A DNA stretch of 40,384 nt, from NCBI GenBank assembly GCA_020050835.1, contig JAGVKB010000115.1, forward strand, positions 1-40,384, in the 5' to 3' direction. The translations under genes were made by a program, and so were the position numbers. This document shows positions 8,799 to 16,996 of the stretch, piece after piece. The notes under the pieces are model-generated. The model was not told the DNA's origin and did not search any database. It saw only the letters and a list, made by a program, of their open reading frames with translations. This DNA comes from Candidatus Obscuribacterales bacterium. GTDB taxonomy: Bacteria > Cyanobacteriota > Vampirovibrionia > Obscuribacterales > Obscuribacteraceae. Each line of letters begins with the position of its first letter. Position 1 is the stretch's first letter.

Positions 8799-8856
8799 GA
8801 CAGCAGTCTCCGAGGGCTACACGATCTCTTTACCACCGGCGCCCGATAACTAATCT

Positions 8857-8866
8857 GCTCGCGAGC
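8857..8866. promoter_or_regulatory. 10-bp palindrome upstream of catalase
   Basis: GCTCGCGAGC is a perfect palindrome about 60 bases upstream of the catalase start and about 60 bases upstream of the divergent exported-protein gene. It could be a dyad operator, but ten bases can occur by chance and I do not recognise it as a known regulator site. Confidence 0.2.
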
Positions 8867-8927
8867 TGAATCGATTATGATGTGTGTAACAAAGTTCGGG
8901 GTGTCGCTTTTTAAGCGGGAGGCTGCT

Positions 8928-10421
8928 ATGGCTGATGAGTGCGCAAAAGATCGAAAGGAACTTACGACTGAATCCGGTGCACCGGTAGTCGATAATCAAA
9001 ATTCCCAGAGCGCTGGTAGCGATGGTCCGTTGTTGCTGCAGGATGGGCACCTTTTGGAGAAACTTGCCCGCTTCGATCGCGAGCGCATCCCGGAGCGAGT
9101 GGTGCATGCCAGAGGATCCGGAGCTTACGGACATTTTGAAGTGACAAAAGACGTAACAGCATGGACAAAGGCCAGATTTTTGAGTGCTGTCGGTAAGCGC
9201 ACCGAGCTTTTTATTCGATTTTCGACGGTAGCGTTAGAGAGTGGCTCTCCCGATACAGTAAGAGATCCTCGCGGTTTTGCGCTGAAGCTTTATACCGAAG
9301 ACGGCAACTACGATCTGGTCGGTAATAACACTCCGATCTTCTTCATCAGAGACCCATTGAAGTTTCCAGATTTCATTCATTCGCAAAAGAGAGATCCCTA
9401 CACTCATGTGCAAGAGCCTGACAACGCCTGGGATTTCTTCTCGCTGTCTCCGGAAGCAACTCACCAGTTTACCTGGCTCTTCGGCGATCGCGGTATTCCA
9501 AAGAGTTATCGTCACATGGATGGTTTTGGCTCACATACCTATCAATGGATGAACGCAGCAGGAGAGGCCTTTTGGGTAAAGTATCACTTCAAGACAGATC
9601 AAGGCATAGAGTGTTTGACCTCTAAAGAGGCTGCGGAAATTGCCGGTAATAATCCCAACCATCATCACCTCGATCTACTGCAGTCAATTGATAAAGGCGA
9701 CTTTCCGAGCTGGACGGTTTCAGTTCAGCTAATGCCGCTTGCCGATGCGGTTAACTACCGGTTTAATCCGTTTGATCTGACCAAAGTATGGCCGTTCAAA
9801 GACTATCCAAAACACGAGATTGGTCGCATGGTGCTGGACCGCAATCCGGACAATTATTTTGCGGAGGTGGAGCAATCGGCCTTCAATCCTGCCAACTTTG
9901 TCCCTGGAATCGGGCCGTCTCCCGATAAGATGCTTCAGGGCCGGTTGTTTTCGTACGGCGATGCGCAACGGTATCGCCTGGGAATCAACCACACGGCTCT
10001 GCCGGTAAATAGAGCCAGGGCAACTGAAGCGGCCAATTATGGAAGAGATGGCAGCATGCGTTTTGATTCAAATGGTGGGCGTGTGAAAAACTACGAGCCG
10101 AACAGTTTCAATGGCCCTGCGCAGTCTAATCAGGCCCAGAGCAGACCGCTGGAGATGCATGGTATGTCGGGAGCACAGAAAGCTACGCTTCATCGCGAAG
10201 ATAATGATTTCGTGCAGGCCGGCTCTCTCTATCGCCTTATGACGGAACCGGAGAAAGAGCGCCTTGTAGAGAACATCGCACAAGGGCTGGCAGCTGTTTC
10301 TTGTGATGAGATCATCGAGCGCAGCGTCTCTCACTTCAGCCAAGCCGATGCCGATTACGGACGTCGCATCGCGGAGAGAGTCAAAGCTTTGCGGACTAGC
10401 AAGCGCGGTGTACCGGCCTGA
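8928..10421 (+). CDS. katA: Monofunctional haem catalase
   Basis: Catalase converts hydrogen peroxide to water and oxygen. With this start it has 497 residues, the usual length of small-subunit (clade 3 type) catalases. The catalytic His sits in [11 protein letters not shown] (about residue 60), the Asn in [14 protein letters not shown], and the haem-ligand Tyr in [14 protein letters not shown]. The sequence runs to the usual C-terminal helices with no flavodoxin-like large-subunit domain. I chose ATG 8928 because GGGAGG lies exactly 5 bases upstream. The earlier in-frame ATG at 8877 adds 17 poorly conserved residues and lacks a ribosome-binding site. Probably a cytosolic oxidative-stress defence enzyme, in a single-gene unit. 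Confidence 0.96.
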   Translation: MADECAKDRKELTTESGAPVVDNQNSQSAGSDGPLLLQDGHLLEKLARFDRERIPERVVHARGSGAYGHFEVTKDVTAWTKARFLSAVGKRTELFIRFSTVALESGSPDTVRDPRGFALKLYTEDGNYDLVGNNTPIFFIRDPLKFPDFIHSQKRDPYTHVQEPDNAWDFFSLSPEATHQFTWLFGDRGIPKSYRHMDGFGSHTYQWMNAAGEAFWVKYHFKTDQGIECLTSKEAAEIAGNNPNHHHLDLLQSIDKGDFPSWTVSVQLMPLADAVNYRFNPFDLTKVWPFKDYPKHEIGRMVLDRNPDNYFAEVEQSAFNPANFVPGIGPSPDKMLQGRLFSYGDAQRYRLGINHTALPVNRARATEAANYGRDGSMRFDSNGGRVKNYEPNSFNGPAQSNQAQSRPLEMHGMSGAQKATLHREDNDFVQAGSLYRLMTEPEKERLVENIAQGLAAVSCDEIIERSVSHFSQADADYGRRIAERVKALRTSKRGVPA

Positions 10422-10480
10422 ATCTCCAAGGCTAATCGCCGGTGCTAGAAAAGCAAAATCGCCAAATTCGAAAGGCCGAC

Positions 10481-10498
10481 AGTGAGACTCTCACTTTT
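10481..10498 (+). terminator. Possible short terminator after catalase
   Basis: AGTGAG and CTCACT form a 6-bp stem around ACT, followed by TTT(T)A. It lies 60 bases after the catalase stop, between convergent genes. The stem and U-run are both short, so this is weak. Confidence 0.3.
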
Positions 10499-10519
10499 AG
10501 AGCTTCTGGGCTGTGATAG

Positions 10520-11569
10520 TCATTGCTGTTTAAGGGAAGGTAGGACGTGCTCTTCCCAAACTCGCTGGTTTACGTGCAGCAGGAAGGAGACATTGCTGAT
10601 TACACCTTGCTCCGGATCGTTTTTCGCACCCGGTGGCAAGAGCAGCCTGAGGTCTACTTTCTCTTGGTAGGATTTGCAGACGGAGAGGCTGTATTGGATG
10701 TCGTGAATGGCCGCGATTGGTCCTTTGTCTTTCCGCAATACCGTAATTTTGCACTGCGAATTGATTTCCAGGTTAGTCAGCAGAGTTGCCGGGTCAAACA
10801 CCGCGCTGTCGGTTACATCTACCAGTGTGACACCGGGGGCGACCTCTCTGGCTCGTTCTGCCAGTGTACGAGCGATAGCCACCGCTGAGTCGTAAGCCGC
10901 TACACCTTCTTGCAATAATGCCGAAGCATTTTGATCGCCCTGGACAGCAGCCACCCAGCGAGAGAACAGCTGCTGTTGGGCCTGCTCTCTCTCCTTCGGC
11001 TTTTGAGGATCGTAGGACGGCAATGTAACGATGCCTTTGGCGAGTAATTGGGAGATGTCAGTGCCGGTTACCTGCAAGGCTGGCTCACCGTCAAGTCGCG
11101 CCGCGTCATCATCAAGTCCGTCGTAATAAATCCCCGAGGCCTTCATGGCCGCGGTCAGTCCGTCTGCATCGGGATCGGCGATGATTGCTAGCGCATTCTT
11201 GAATTCTCCAATCGTCACAAGTGTGCTGCAAGCAGGATGAAGCTCGCGCAGCGTAACGTGGCAGTCGTTTCCCAGCATGGTCTCAAGCTTCGCGATTGCC
11301 AGAGACTTTTGCTTGTCTCTAGAATTAGCGGGGGTGCCCTTAAGCCCGTGATGGTCTCGAAAGACTACTCGATAGCCTTCCGCCTTCAGTTTGCGAACGC
11401 ATTCGACCAGTGGTGTCGTAGCTGGTGTGTCGATGAAAAGAATGGTGTTGCTAAAGTTGGTGCAAACTGCGTTTGCTTCGCGAACAAACTCAATTATCGT
11501 GTGAGCATCAGGTGGCGTGAATGCTTGAATGAAAAGAGTTGGAATTGTATTTAGCTTGAGAGTGATCAA
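10520..11569 (-). CDS. DHH-superfamily phosphoesterase-like protein with unusual motif order
   Basis: The 349 residues contain RDHHG (D72-H73-H74), preceded by LFIDTP (D47). Later comes IADPDADGLTAAM (D132, D134, D136). These match motifs II, III and I of RecJ/NrnA-like DHH phosphoesterases, but in RecJ the DxDADG motif comes first, near the N-terminus. Here it follows the DHH motif. The C-terminal part (ITVLRKDKGPIAAIHD) could be a DHHA1-like substrate domain. A metal-dependent nuclease or nucleotide phosphodiesterase is likely by family, but the substrate is unknown. The start is TTG, with GAAGG 5 bases upstream and no nearby in-frame ATG. It starts 31 bp after the ABC-F gene on the same strand, so the two probably share a transcript. 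Confidence 0.75.
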   Translation of the reverse strand: MITLKLNTIPTLFIQAFTPPDAHTIIEFVREANAVCTNFSNTILFIDTPATTPLVECVRKLKAEGYRVVFRDHHGLKGTPANSRDKQKSLAIAKLETMLGNDCHVTLRELHPACSTLVTIGEFKNALAIIADPDADGLTAAMKASGIYYDGLDDDAARLDGEPALQVTGTDISQLLAKGIVTLPSYDPQKPKEREQAQQQLFSRWVAAVQGDQNASALLQEGVAAYDSAVAIARTLAERAREVAPGVTLVDVTDSAVFDPATLLTNLEINSQCKITVLRKDKGPIAAIHDIQYSLSVCKSYQEKVDLRLLLPPGAKNDPEQGVISNVSFLLHVNQRVWEEHVLPSLKQQ

Positions 11570-11600
11570 TTTCGCCTTCGTCCTTTCCCTGAATGACTAA

Positions 11601-13319
11601 TCAGGCGTCTTGCTTCTTCTTTTTTGCCTGCTCTTTCTCTTTTTGCTTGGCACGTTTGGCCGCCAGCCGAGCTGCTTCTTCTTCGGCCGTCTTTGCGGCA
11701 AGCAACTTTTGTTTGGCCTCTTCCTTCTTTTGCAAGTAATAGGAGTATCCGCCAGGATAGCTGTGCAGTTCGCCATCGCAGATTTCAACTATTCGATTAG
11801 CGATCTTGGACATGAAGTAACGGTCATGGGAAATGACGATTACTGTGCCTTCGTAATTGATGATAGCTTCTTCGATCATCTCCTTGGCCGGAATGTCCAG
11901 ATGGTTTGTGGGCTCGTCCAGGATCAGAAAATTGGCCGATTTTAGCATCATCTTGGCCATCGCCAAACGTGCTTTTTCTCCACCGCTCAATGATTCCACA
12001 CGTTTGAAGACATTGTCGGCGCTGAATAAGAATCGGCCTAACAGAGCGCGAATATCTTGGTCTTTCCAATCGGGAGCTTCGTCAGCTACCGTCTCCAAGA
12101 CGGTCTTGGAGAGATCTAAGGCCTCGGCTTGATTCTGTTCGAAGTAGGCTGTAACTATATTGTGCTCACCCAGGCTCACTTTGCCATAGGTGGGTGATTC
12201 CATTCCCATCAATAGCCTGAGCAGAGTCGATTTACCCGAGCCGTTGGGACCCAAGAGTGCAATTCGATCTCCTCGTTCAATTGCCAGCTTTGCTCCCAGA
12301 AAGACAAACTTCTCTCCGTAGGAATGAGTAAGATCTTCGACCGTAGCTACCGAGCGTCCGCTGCGAGCCGAGTTGGGGAAGCGAAACTTGAGTGTCTTTT
12401 CGTCTCCTTCTGGGGCTTCGATCAGCTCAATCTTATCGAGCTGTTTCTCTCGACTTTTGGCCTGTGTGCTGCGAGTGGCGCTCGCTCGAAAGCGATCCAC
12501 AAAAGCCTGCTGCTTTTCCATCTCTCGTTGCTGCCGTTCGTAAGCAGCTAGTTGTGATTCCTGCTGCAGCGCTTTCGCTGTCACATAGGCCGAGTAATTA
12601 CCGAGATATTGATTGGACACGCCGCGTTCTACCTCGATGATGCCTGTGCAAAGTCGGTCGAGGAATTCGCGATCGTGGGACACGATCACCATCGGAGTCG
12701 ATAAGCCCTTCAAGTAGACTTCCAGCCATTCCACTGTTTCTAGGTCGATGTGGTTGGTCGGTTCATCCAGCAGCAGCAGATCGGGCTCCTGCAACATTAT
12801 CTTGCCGAGGCTTATGCGCATCTGCCAGCCGCCGCTGTAGCTCCCCACCAGACGCTCGGCATCTTCCAACGGGATGCCGATGTCGGGCATAACCTTTTCG
12901 GCGCGATGTTCGAGCGCATAACCATTCCTGGCCTCAAACTCTCGTTGAAGTTTGTCCAGTTTGTGCAATAGACGAACCGACTCTTCCGGAGTCGCGGTAA
13001 CTAGTGCATGTTGCACTTCGTGCAGCTCGTGGCGAATCTTGTCCACGTCCTTGAATGCTCTAAGCAGCTCATCCAGAACTGTATTTTCAACGTTGACGTC
13101 AAACTCTTGGCTCAAGCAGGCGATCTTCAGTCCGGACTTCTTGATCACTTCACCTGTAGTCGGCTCGATTTCGCCCATGATTATCTTGAACTGAGTGGTT
13201 TTGCCGCTGCCGTTTGCTCCTACCAAGCCCAGCCGTTCGCCGCTCTTAACTTCCCAGCTCACGTCCTTGAGGGCCTCGCCCATGGGGTAAATTTTGCTAA
13301 TTCGATCTAGTCTGAGCAT
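11601..13319 (-). CDS. ABC-F family ATPase
   Basis: This 572-residue protein has two ABC domains and no membrane segment. Domain 1 has Walker A GANGSGKT, signature YSGGW and LLLDEPTNHID. Domain 2 has GPNGSGKS, LSGGEKAR and LDEPTNHLD. The linker between them (VDRFRASATRSTQAKSREKQ) is the basic helical hairpin that ABC-F proteins insert towards the ribosomal tRNA sites. The C-terminus is a short Lys/Glu-rich helix (EKEQAKKKKQD). ABC-F proteins act on the ribosome, resolving stalls or protecting against antibiotics; which role applies here cannot be told. It is divergent from a second ABC-F gene and upstream of the DHH-like gene. Confidence 0.94.
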   Translation of the reverse strand: MLRLDRISKIYPMGEALKDVSWEVKSGERLGLVGANGSGKTTQFKIIMGEIEPTTGEVIKKSGLKIACLSQEFDVNVENTVLDELLRAFKDVDKIRHELHEVQHALVTATPEESVRLLHKLDKLQREFEARNGYALEHRAEKVMPDIGIPLEDAERLVGSYSGGWQMRISLGKIMLQEPDLLLLDEPTNHIDLETVEWLEVYLKGLSTPMVIVSHDREFLDRLCTGIIEVERGVSNQYLGNYSAYVTAKALQQESQLAAYERQQREMEKQQAFVDRFRASATRSTQAKSREKQLDKIELIEAPEGDEKTLKFRFPNSARSGRSVATVEDLTHSYGEKFVFLGAKLAIERGDRIALLGPNGSGKSTLLRLLMGMESPTYGKVSLGEHNIVTAYFEQNQAEALDLSKTVLETVADEAPDWKDQDIRALLGRFLFSADNVFKRVESLSGGEKARLAMAKMMLKSANFLILDEPTNHLDIPAKEMIEEAIINYEGTVIVISHDRYFMSKIANRIVEICDGELHSYPGGYSYYLQKKEEAKQKLLAAKTAEEEAARLAAKRAKQKEKEQAKKKKQDA

Positions 13320-13338
13320 ACCAATGAACTGTTCCTGA

Positions 13339-13477
13339 ATGAAATGGTTGCCGATTGTGACGGACCAAAGAAGTCCGACGCTTCACTATTAGAGCACTCT
13401 TACGACTTTTCAGCGCTCAGAAATCCCAAAAGCATAATTATTGGCTATGATCCTTGGACGACAGGAGAAAGTTCTTT
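13339..13477 (+). promoter_or_regulatory. Leader of the uup-like gene, with hairpin and possible short uORF
   Basis: The divergent ABC-F genes leave 156 bp once the TTG start at 13476 is accepted. This leader contains a 17-codon ATG frame (13339-13392, MKWLPIV...LHY) and a 5-bp hairpin CGGAC/GTCCG (13361-13377) inside it. Some ABC-F genes are controlled by ribosome-mediated attenuation through leader peptides. The uORF has no good ribosome-binding site, so this is only a suggestion. AGGAG (13463-13467), 8 bases before TTG, is a good ribosome-binding site. Confidence 0.3.
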
Positions 13478-15278
13478 GGCCATACTCGTTAGCTGCCAGT
13501 CCATAGGCAAGGCGTACAGCTCGCGCCCTTTGTTTCGGGACATATCTTTTGGAATAGAGGAGCGCGAGCAGATCGGGTTGATCGGGCCCAATGGCTCGGG
13601 AAAGTCAACATTGCTTAAGATTTTGGCCGGTTTGGTAGAGCCGGATGACGGCGCTGTTGTTTCGCGAAAGCGGCTAAGAGTAGCGGTCTTGTCGCAGAAT
13701 GAAGCGTTCTCGACCGAAAGTACTGTCGAGCAGATTGTCAGGGATGCTGCCACGGAAGTGCAGTTTGAGAATCATGAGCGCGAGGCATCGATTGATTCAA
13801 CACTGGCAGCTGTAGGATTCCCAGACAGGCAAGCCATAGCCGGCTCGTTGTCGGGGGGCTGGCGTAAACGCCTGGCAATAGCCTGCGCACTGGTCAGGCG
13901 ACCCGAACTGCTGCTTCTGGATGAACCCACCAACCATCTCGATTTAGAAGGGGTGATTTGGTTGGAAGCTCTCTTAAAAGCGGCGTCGTTTTCTTTCCTG
14001 TTGGTTAGTCATGATCGGGCGTTTCTAGAAGCCGTCACAAATCGAATTGTGGAGTTGAACCCGGTCTATCCTCAGGGATTCCTAAGCGTCAAAGGAAATT
14101 ACAGCCAATTTCTCGAAGCAAAGGAGGGGCAAGTCGAGGCGCAAGTCAACCTTCAGCAGGCGCTGGCCAGCAAAGTTCGCCGGGAGATTGCCTGGTTGCA
14201 GCGCGGCGCCCGTGCCAGGCAAACAAAGGCGAGAGGTCGAATTCAGGAGGCCGGCAAGTTAATCGATCAACTGGCGGAAGTTAAACAGCGCAACTCGCTT
14301 ACCAGTCCAATTGAGATTGGCTTCGACGCATCAGGGCGAAAGACCAAAGAGCTGCTTTCCGCCAAAGCAATCGGAAAGTCGATTGGTGGACGCTTGTTGT
14401 TCGGCGATTTGAGTTTCGTTCTTTCCCCCGGTATCAAGCTGGGCGTTGTCGGTCGCAATGGCAGCGGCAAAACGACTTTGTTGAAGGTGATAGCAGATCA
14501 ATTAGTGCTTGATTCAGGCTCGGTCAAACGAGCGGACTCGCTGAAGATAGTCTGGTTCGACCAAGATCGCCAGCAGCTTGACCAAGCAAAGTCGCTCAAG
14601 GAATCGCTCTGCCCGTCCGGGGATACGGTGACATATCGCGGACGGAATCTTCATGTTACTTCCTGGGCTAAGCGATTTCTCTTCCGTCCCGATCAGCTGA
14701 ACATGCCGATAAGCTATCTGTCTGGCGGTGAGCAGGCGCGGATTTTAATCGCCAACTTGATGCTCAAGAGCGCCGATATCTTAATCCTGGACGAGCCGAC
14801 CAACGACCTTGATATTCCGTCGCTAGAGGTGCTCGAGGAGAGCCTGGAAGACTTTCCTGGTGCGGTTGTACTGGTTACGCACGACAGACTGATGCTAGAT
14901 CTTGTTTCAACTCATGTTCTTGCTTTGCACGGTGATGGCAGGGCAGAGTTCTTTAGCAACTATGAGCAATGCGAGCGAGCGTTAGCAAATCTCACGCCTG
15001 CCGAGCTGAGCAAGCCGCAACGATTGGAGAAGCAAGACAATCGCCCCGCAAAGGACAAGGCGAAGCTATCCACCGCACAGACTCGTGAGCTGGCCGCCAT
15101 GCCGGATAAAATCGAAAAACTGGAATCAGCCATCAAAGCGCTCCAGGATGACATGAACAAGCCGAATATCGCTACCAATTACGCCAAGCTTGAGGAATTG
15201 ATGCAGCAGCAGCAAGCGACGCAGCGAGAGCTGGATCAGCTCTTCTCTCGCTGGGAAGAGCTTGAGTCGCGTCGTTGA
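13476..15278 (+). CDS. uup: ABC-F family ATPase, Uup-like with C-terminal coiled coil
   Basis: This 600-residue tandem ABC protein has GPNGSGKST, LSGGWRKR and LLDEPTNHLD in domain 1. Domain 2 has GRNGSGKTT, LSGGEQAR and LDEPTNDLD. A linker rich in Arg and Lys (WLQRGARARQTKARGR) lies between them. The last 65 residues are a predicted coiled coil (IEKLESAIKALQDDM, then LEELMQQQQATQRELDQL) of the type that defines Uup and binds DNA in E. coli. The TTG start is chosen because AGGAG lies 8 bases upstream and the conserved domain begins at once (ILVSCQSIGKAY). A longer in-frame ATG frame from 13344 adds 44 residues unlike any ABC-F protein and would leave only 24 bp between divergent genes. Confidence 0.92.
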   Translation: MAILVSCQSIGKAYSSRPLFRDISFGIEEREQIGLIGPNGSGKSTLLKILAGLVEPDDGAVVSRKRLRVAVLSQNEAFSTESTVEQIVRDAATEVQFENHEREASIDSTLAAVGFPDRQAIAGSLSGGWRKRLAIACALVRRPELLLLDEPTNHLDLEGVIWLEALLKAASFSFLLVSHDRAFLEAVTNRIVELNPVYPQGFLSVKGNYSQFLEAKEGQVEAQVNLQQALASKVRREIAWLQRGARARQTKARGRIQEAGKLIDQLAEVKQRNSLTSPIEIGFDASGRKTKELLSAKAIGKSIGGRLLFGDLSFVLSPGIKLGVVGRNGSGKTTLLKVIADQLVLDSGSVKRADSLKIVWFDQDRQQLDQAKSLKESLCPSGDTVTYRGRNLHVTSWAKRFLFRPDQLNMPISYLSGGEQARILIANLMLKSADILILDEPTNDLDIPSLEVLEESLEDFPGAVVLVTHDRLMLDLVSTHVLALHGDGRAEFFSNYEQCERALANLTPAELSKPQRLEKQDNRPAKDKAKLSTAQTRELAAMPDKIEKLESAIKALQDDMNKPNIATNYAKLEELMQQQQATQRELDQLFSRWEELESRR

Positions 15279-15468
15279 GTTGCCGGCTGGCACGATGGCG
15301 CGTACGGCTACCTGGTAGTGTTTGGGCAGATTTCCTTCTTTTGATGTCGGGTCGCGGTTGAAGCTATCTCTGCCCAGATACCTTATGTGCGGCGGAGTTT
15401 TTGTCACAGCTCGGTGAAGTCAAGAGTAAAACTTCTCATACTCCTTCGATTTTGGCGACCTTTTCCCG

Positions 15469-16311
15469 TCACGTAGTTGCGTGTTTAGCCTTCAGCTTAA
15501 ACAGATACGCGTGCAGATGCTCGGTGAACAATCCATGCATGACGAACCGTTGTGACAGACGAAGCGGGCCGACCAGGAAAAGTGGAAATCCGTTGTAGAC
15601 CAGAGAGCTCAACTCCGGTGCAGCGAGTATCCGAGCCACTCTTAGCGCCAGAGTTTGATCGTATTGAAGGGAATTGATCGATCTCTCGTATTCATCAGCC
15701 TTCAGGAACAGGCAGAATGAGGTCTTAAACAGCTCATGAGCAGTCTCGAAGTCGACACATTGTGTCCATCTTGGCTTGAGCGCGCTTTGATCGATTTCGA
15801 CCGGATGAATTGATGAATAATCAACTTCGCCTGGGGAAATCGGCCAGGACTCTTGATCGGTTGAACCCAAGTCGTAGAGTGCATTGAATAGAACAACATC
15901 ATGTTGAATGAAGGAGCAGGTCATTAAATCGTCGATGGTCTTTGGGTAAAGCGTGGATTTTTCTGCTTGTGAGTTCCTGGAATTGTCCACAACGAAGTTG
16001 ATGATGTCCGATTCGGTCCAATAGTGGCGGAGAATTAGGTAGTTGGCCTCCGGAATCACAAACCATTTCATGAACCAGCAGATCATCGCTTGCAATGTAT
16101 TATGCGCGCAGAATTGGATCGGAATTATGCGCTTCAAAAAGTAAGTGGTGCACAACGCCGACGTCGCGAGCAGGCGGCAAACGTGCATGACCGTCATCCG
16201 AAACGGATGCTTCAAGTTAATCAACCAGGCTTCTCGAACAGATGCATCGATCGGTAACGTATCGTCCTTTGCCAGGACGTCGAACAGACTAGGATTGACT
16301 CGGTTATACAT
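15469..16311 (-). CDS. Unknown protein, fourth gene of the ketosynthase operon
   Basis: I do not recognise this 280-residue protein. It is mostly helical and rich in aromatic residues. Residues about 40-85 are hydrophobic with scattered His, Cys and Trp, and IPEANYLILRHYW carries a Glu-Asn-His set. Further His and Asp residues follow (FIQHDVVLFNALYDLG), and a basic C-terminus (HLHAYLFKLKAKHATT). No clear signal peptide is present; it may be membrane-associated. Its ATG overlaps the stop of the upstream di-iron-type gene by 8 bases (ATGTATAA), so translation is coupled and it almost surely works in the same pathway. It could be an enzyme that modifies the ketosynthase product or a carrier or binding protein. 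Confidence 0.8.
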   Translation of the reverse strand: MYNRVNPSLFDVLAKDDTLPIDASVREAWLINLKHPFRMTVMHVCRLLATSALCTTYFLKRIIPIQFCAHNTLQAMICWFMKWFVIPEANYLILRHYWTESDIINFVVDNSRNSQAEKSTLYPKTIDDLMTCSFIQHDVVLFNALYDLGSTDQESWPISPGEVDYSSIHPVEIDQSALKPRWTQCVDFETAHELFKTSFCLFLKADEYERSINSLQYDQTLALRVARILAAPELSSLVYNGFPLFLVGPLRLSQRFVMHGLFTEHLHAYLFKLKAKHATT

Positions 16312-16996
16312 TGCCTAACTCTTCCAGTTGGAGCAGATAGAGACGAGCTACTACCTTGGCTGTTTTGATTATTTCCGGAGCCGTCTTGTCTGCCGATGTC
16401 TGCCCGTCCAATAGTTCATACAATTTCTCAAGGTGAGCTTCGTCGTTCTTGCCGTGATACGAAAGAAAGCTCGTCGCGCTGTCGTCTAGTCCGAGGCATT
16501 CTTGAATCAATCCTGCCCAGCGAGAGGCCATTTTGTTTCCCAGCCCTTCGATAATAAACATGGCTCCCAGCAGGTTGATTGGATTTGGCTTCGAAGATTC
16601 GCTCATCAAGTAACCGGCGAGCGCCTCGGTGCCGATGTTGCGCTGGGCGGACTGAATCTCTTCGAGGCTGCCTCCGACCGAGACGAAGTCTCTTTCAAGC
16701 ATGGTGTAATCGCGATGCTCGTCGACGGCATGCCTGAGCACCAGCGAACGGACTTCAGCGAATTCGGCTGTGAAGCTCGAGGCTGCTCTGGAGATCCAGC
16801 GAGAGCCTTCAATGACTTGTGGTCTCAGATTGAGCAGCAGGGTTTTGTAATCTTCCGGCGTGAATGTCTTTTGTTCTAGCCTGCGAATGATTGGTATGAG
16901 GGAGAGTCTTCTTTCAAAGTCCAGCCAAACGCTCAAAAGATGCCGTAATGTCTCCTGGGCGTTTGCGCCCAGAGTCAATTCTCGTTCAGATAGCAC
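16304..16996 (-). CDS. Haem-oxygenase-like putative di-iron oxidase (iron-containing redox enzyme family)
   Basis: This 230-residue all-helical protein fits the TenA/CADD/UndA haem-oxygenase-like di-iron oxidase (HDO) fold. Candidate metal ligands are spread over the core helices: E63 (VIEGSRW), H89/E93/H94 (RHAVDEHRDY), E150 (FIIEGLGNKMASRW), and H181, D185 and H188 (SYHGKNDEAHLEKL). Such enzymes oxidise or decarboxylate small molecules, often tethered or free fatty-acyl chains, using oxygen. The start is GTG with GGAGG 8 bases upstream, inside the end of the ketosynthase gene (11-base overlap). Its position between a ketosynthase III and an unknown protein suggests that it oxidises the ketosynthase product. 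Fold assignment is moderate; the reaction is inference. Confidence 0.82.
   Translation of the reverse strand: MLSERELTLGANAQETLRHLLSVWLDFERRLSLIPIIRRLEQKTFTPEDYKTLLLNLRPQVIEGSRWISRAASSFTAEFAEVRSLVLRHAVDEHRDYTMLERDFVSVGGSLEEIQSAQRNIGTEALAGYLMSESSKPNPINLLGAMFIIEGLGNKMASRWAGLIQECLGLDDSATSFLSYHGKNDEAHLEKLYELLDGQTSADKTAPEIIKTAKVVARLYLLQLEELGNV

Noticed and set aside
13344-13475. 44-residue N-terminal extension of the Uup-like protein
   Set aside because: Unlike any ABC-F N-terminus, no ribosome-binding site at its ATG, and the TTG at 13476 has a well-placed AGGAG.
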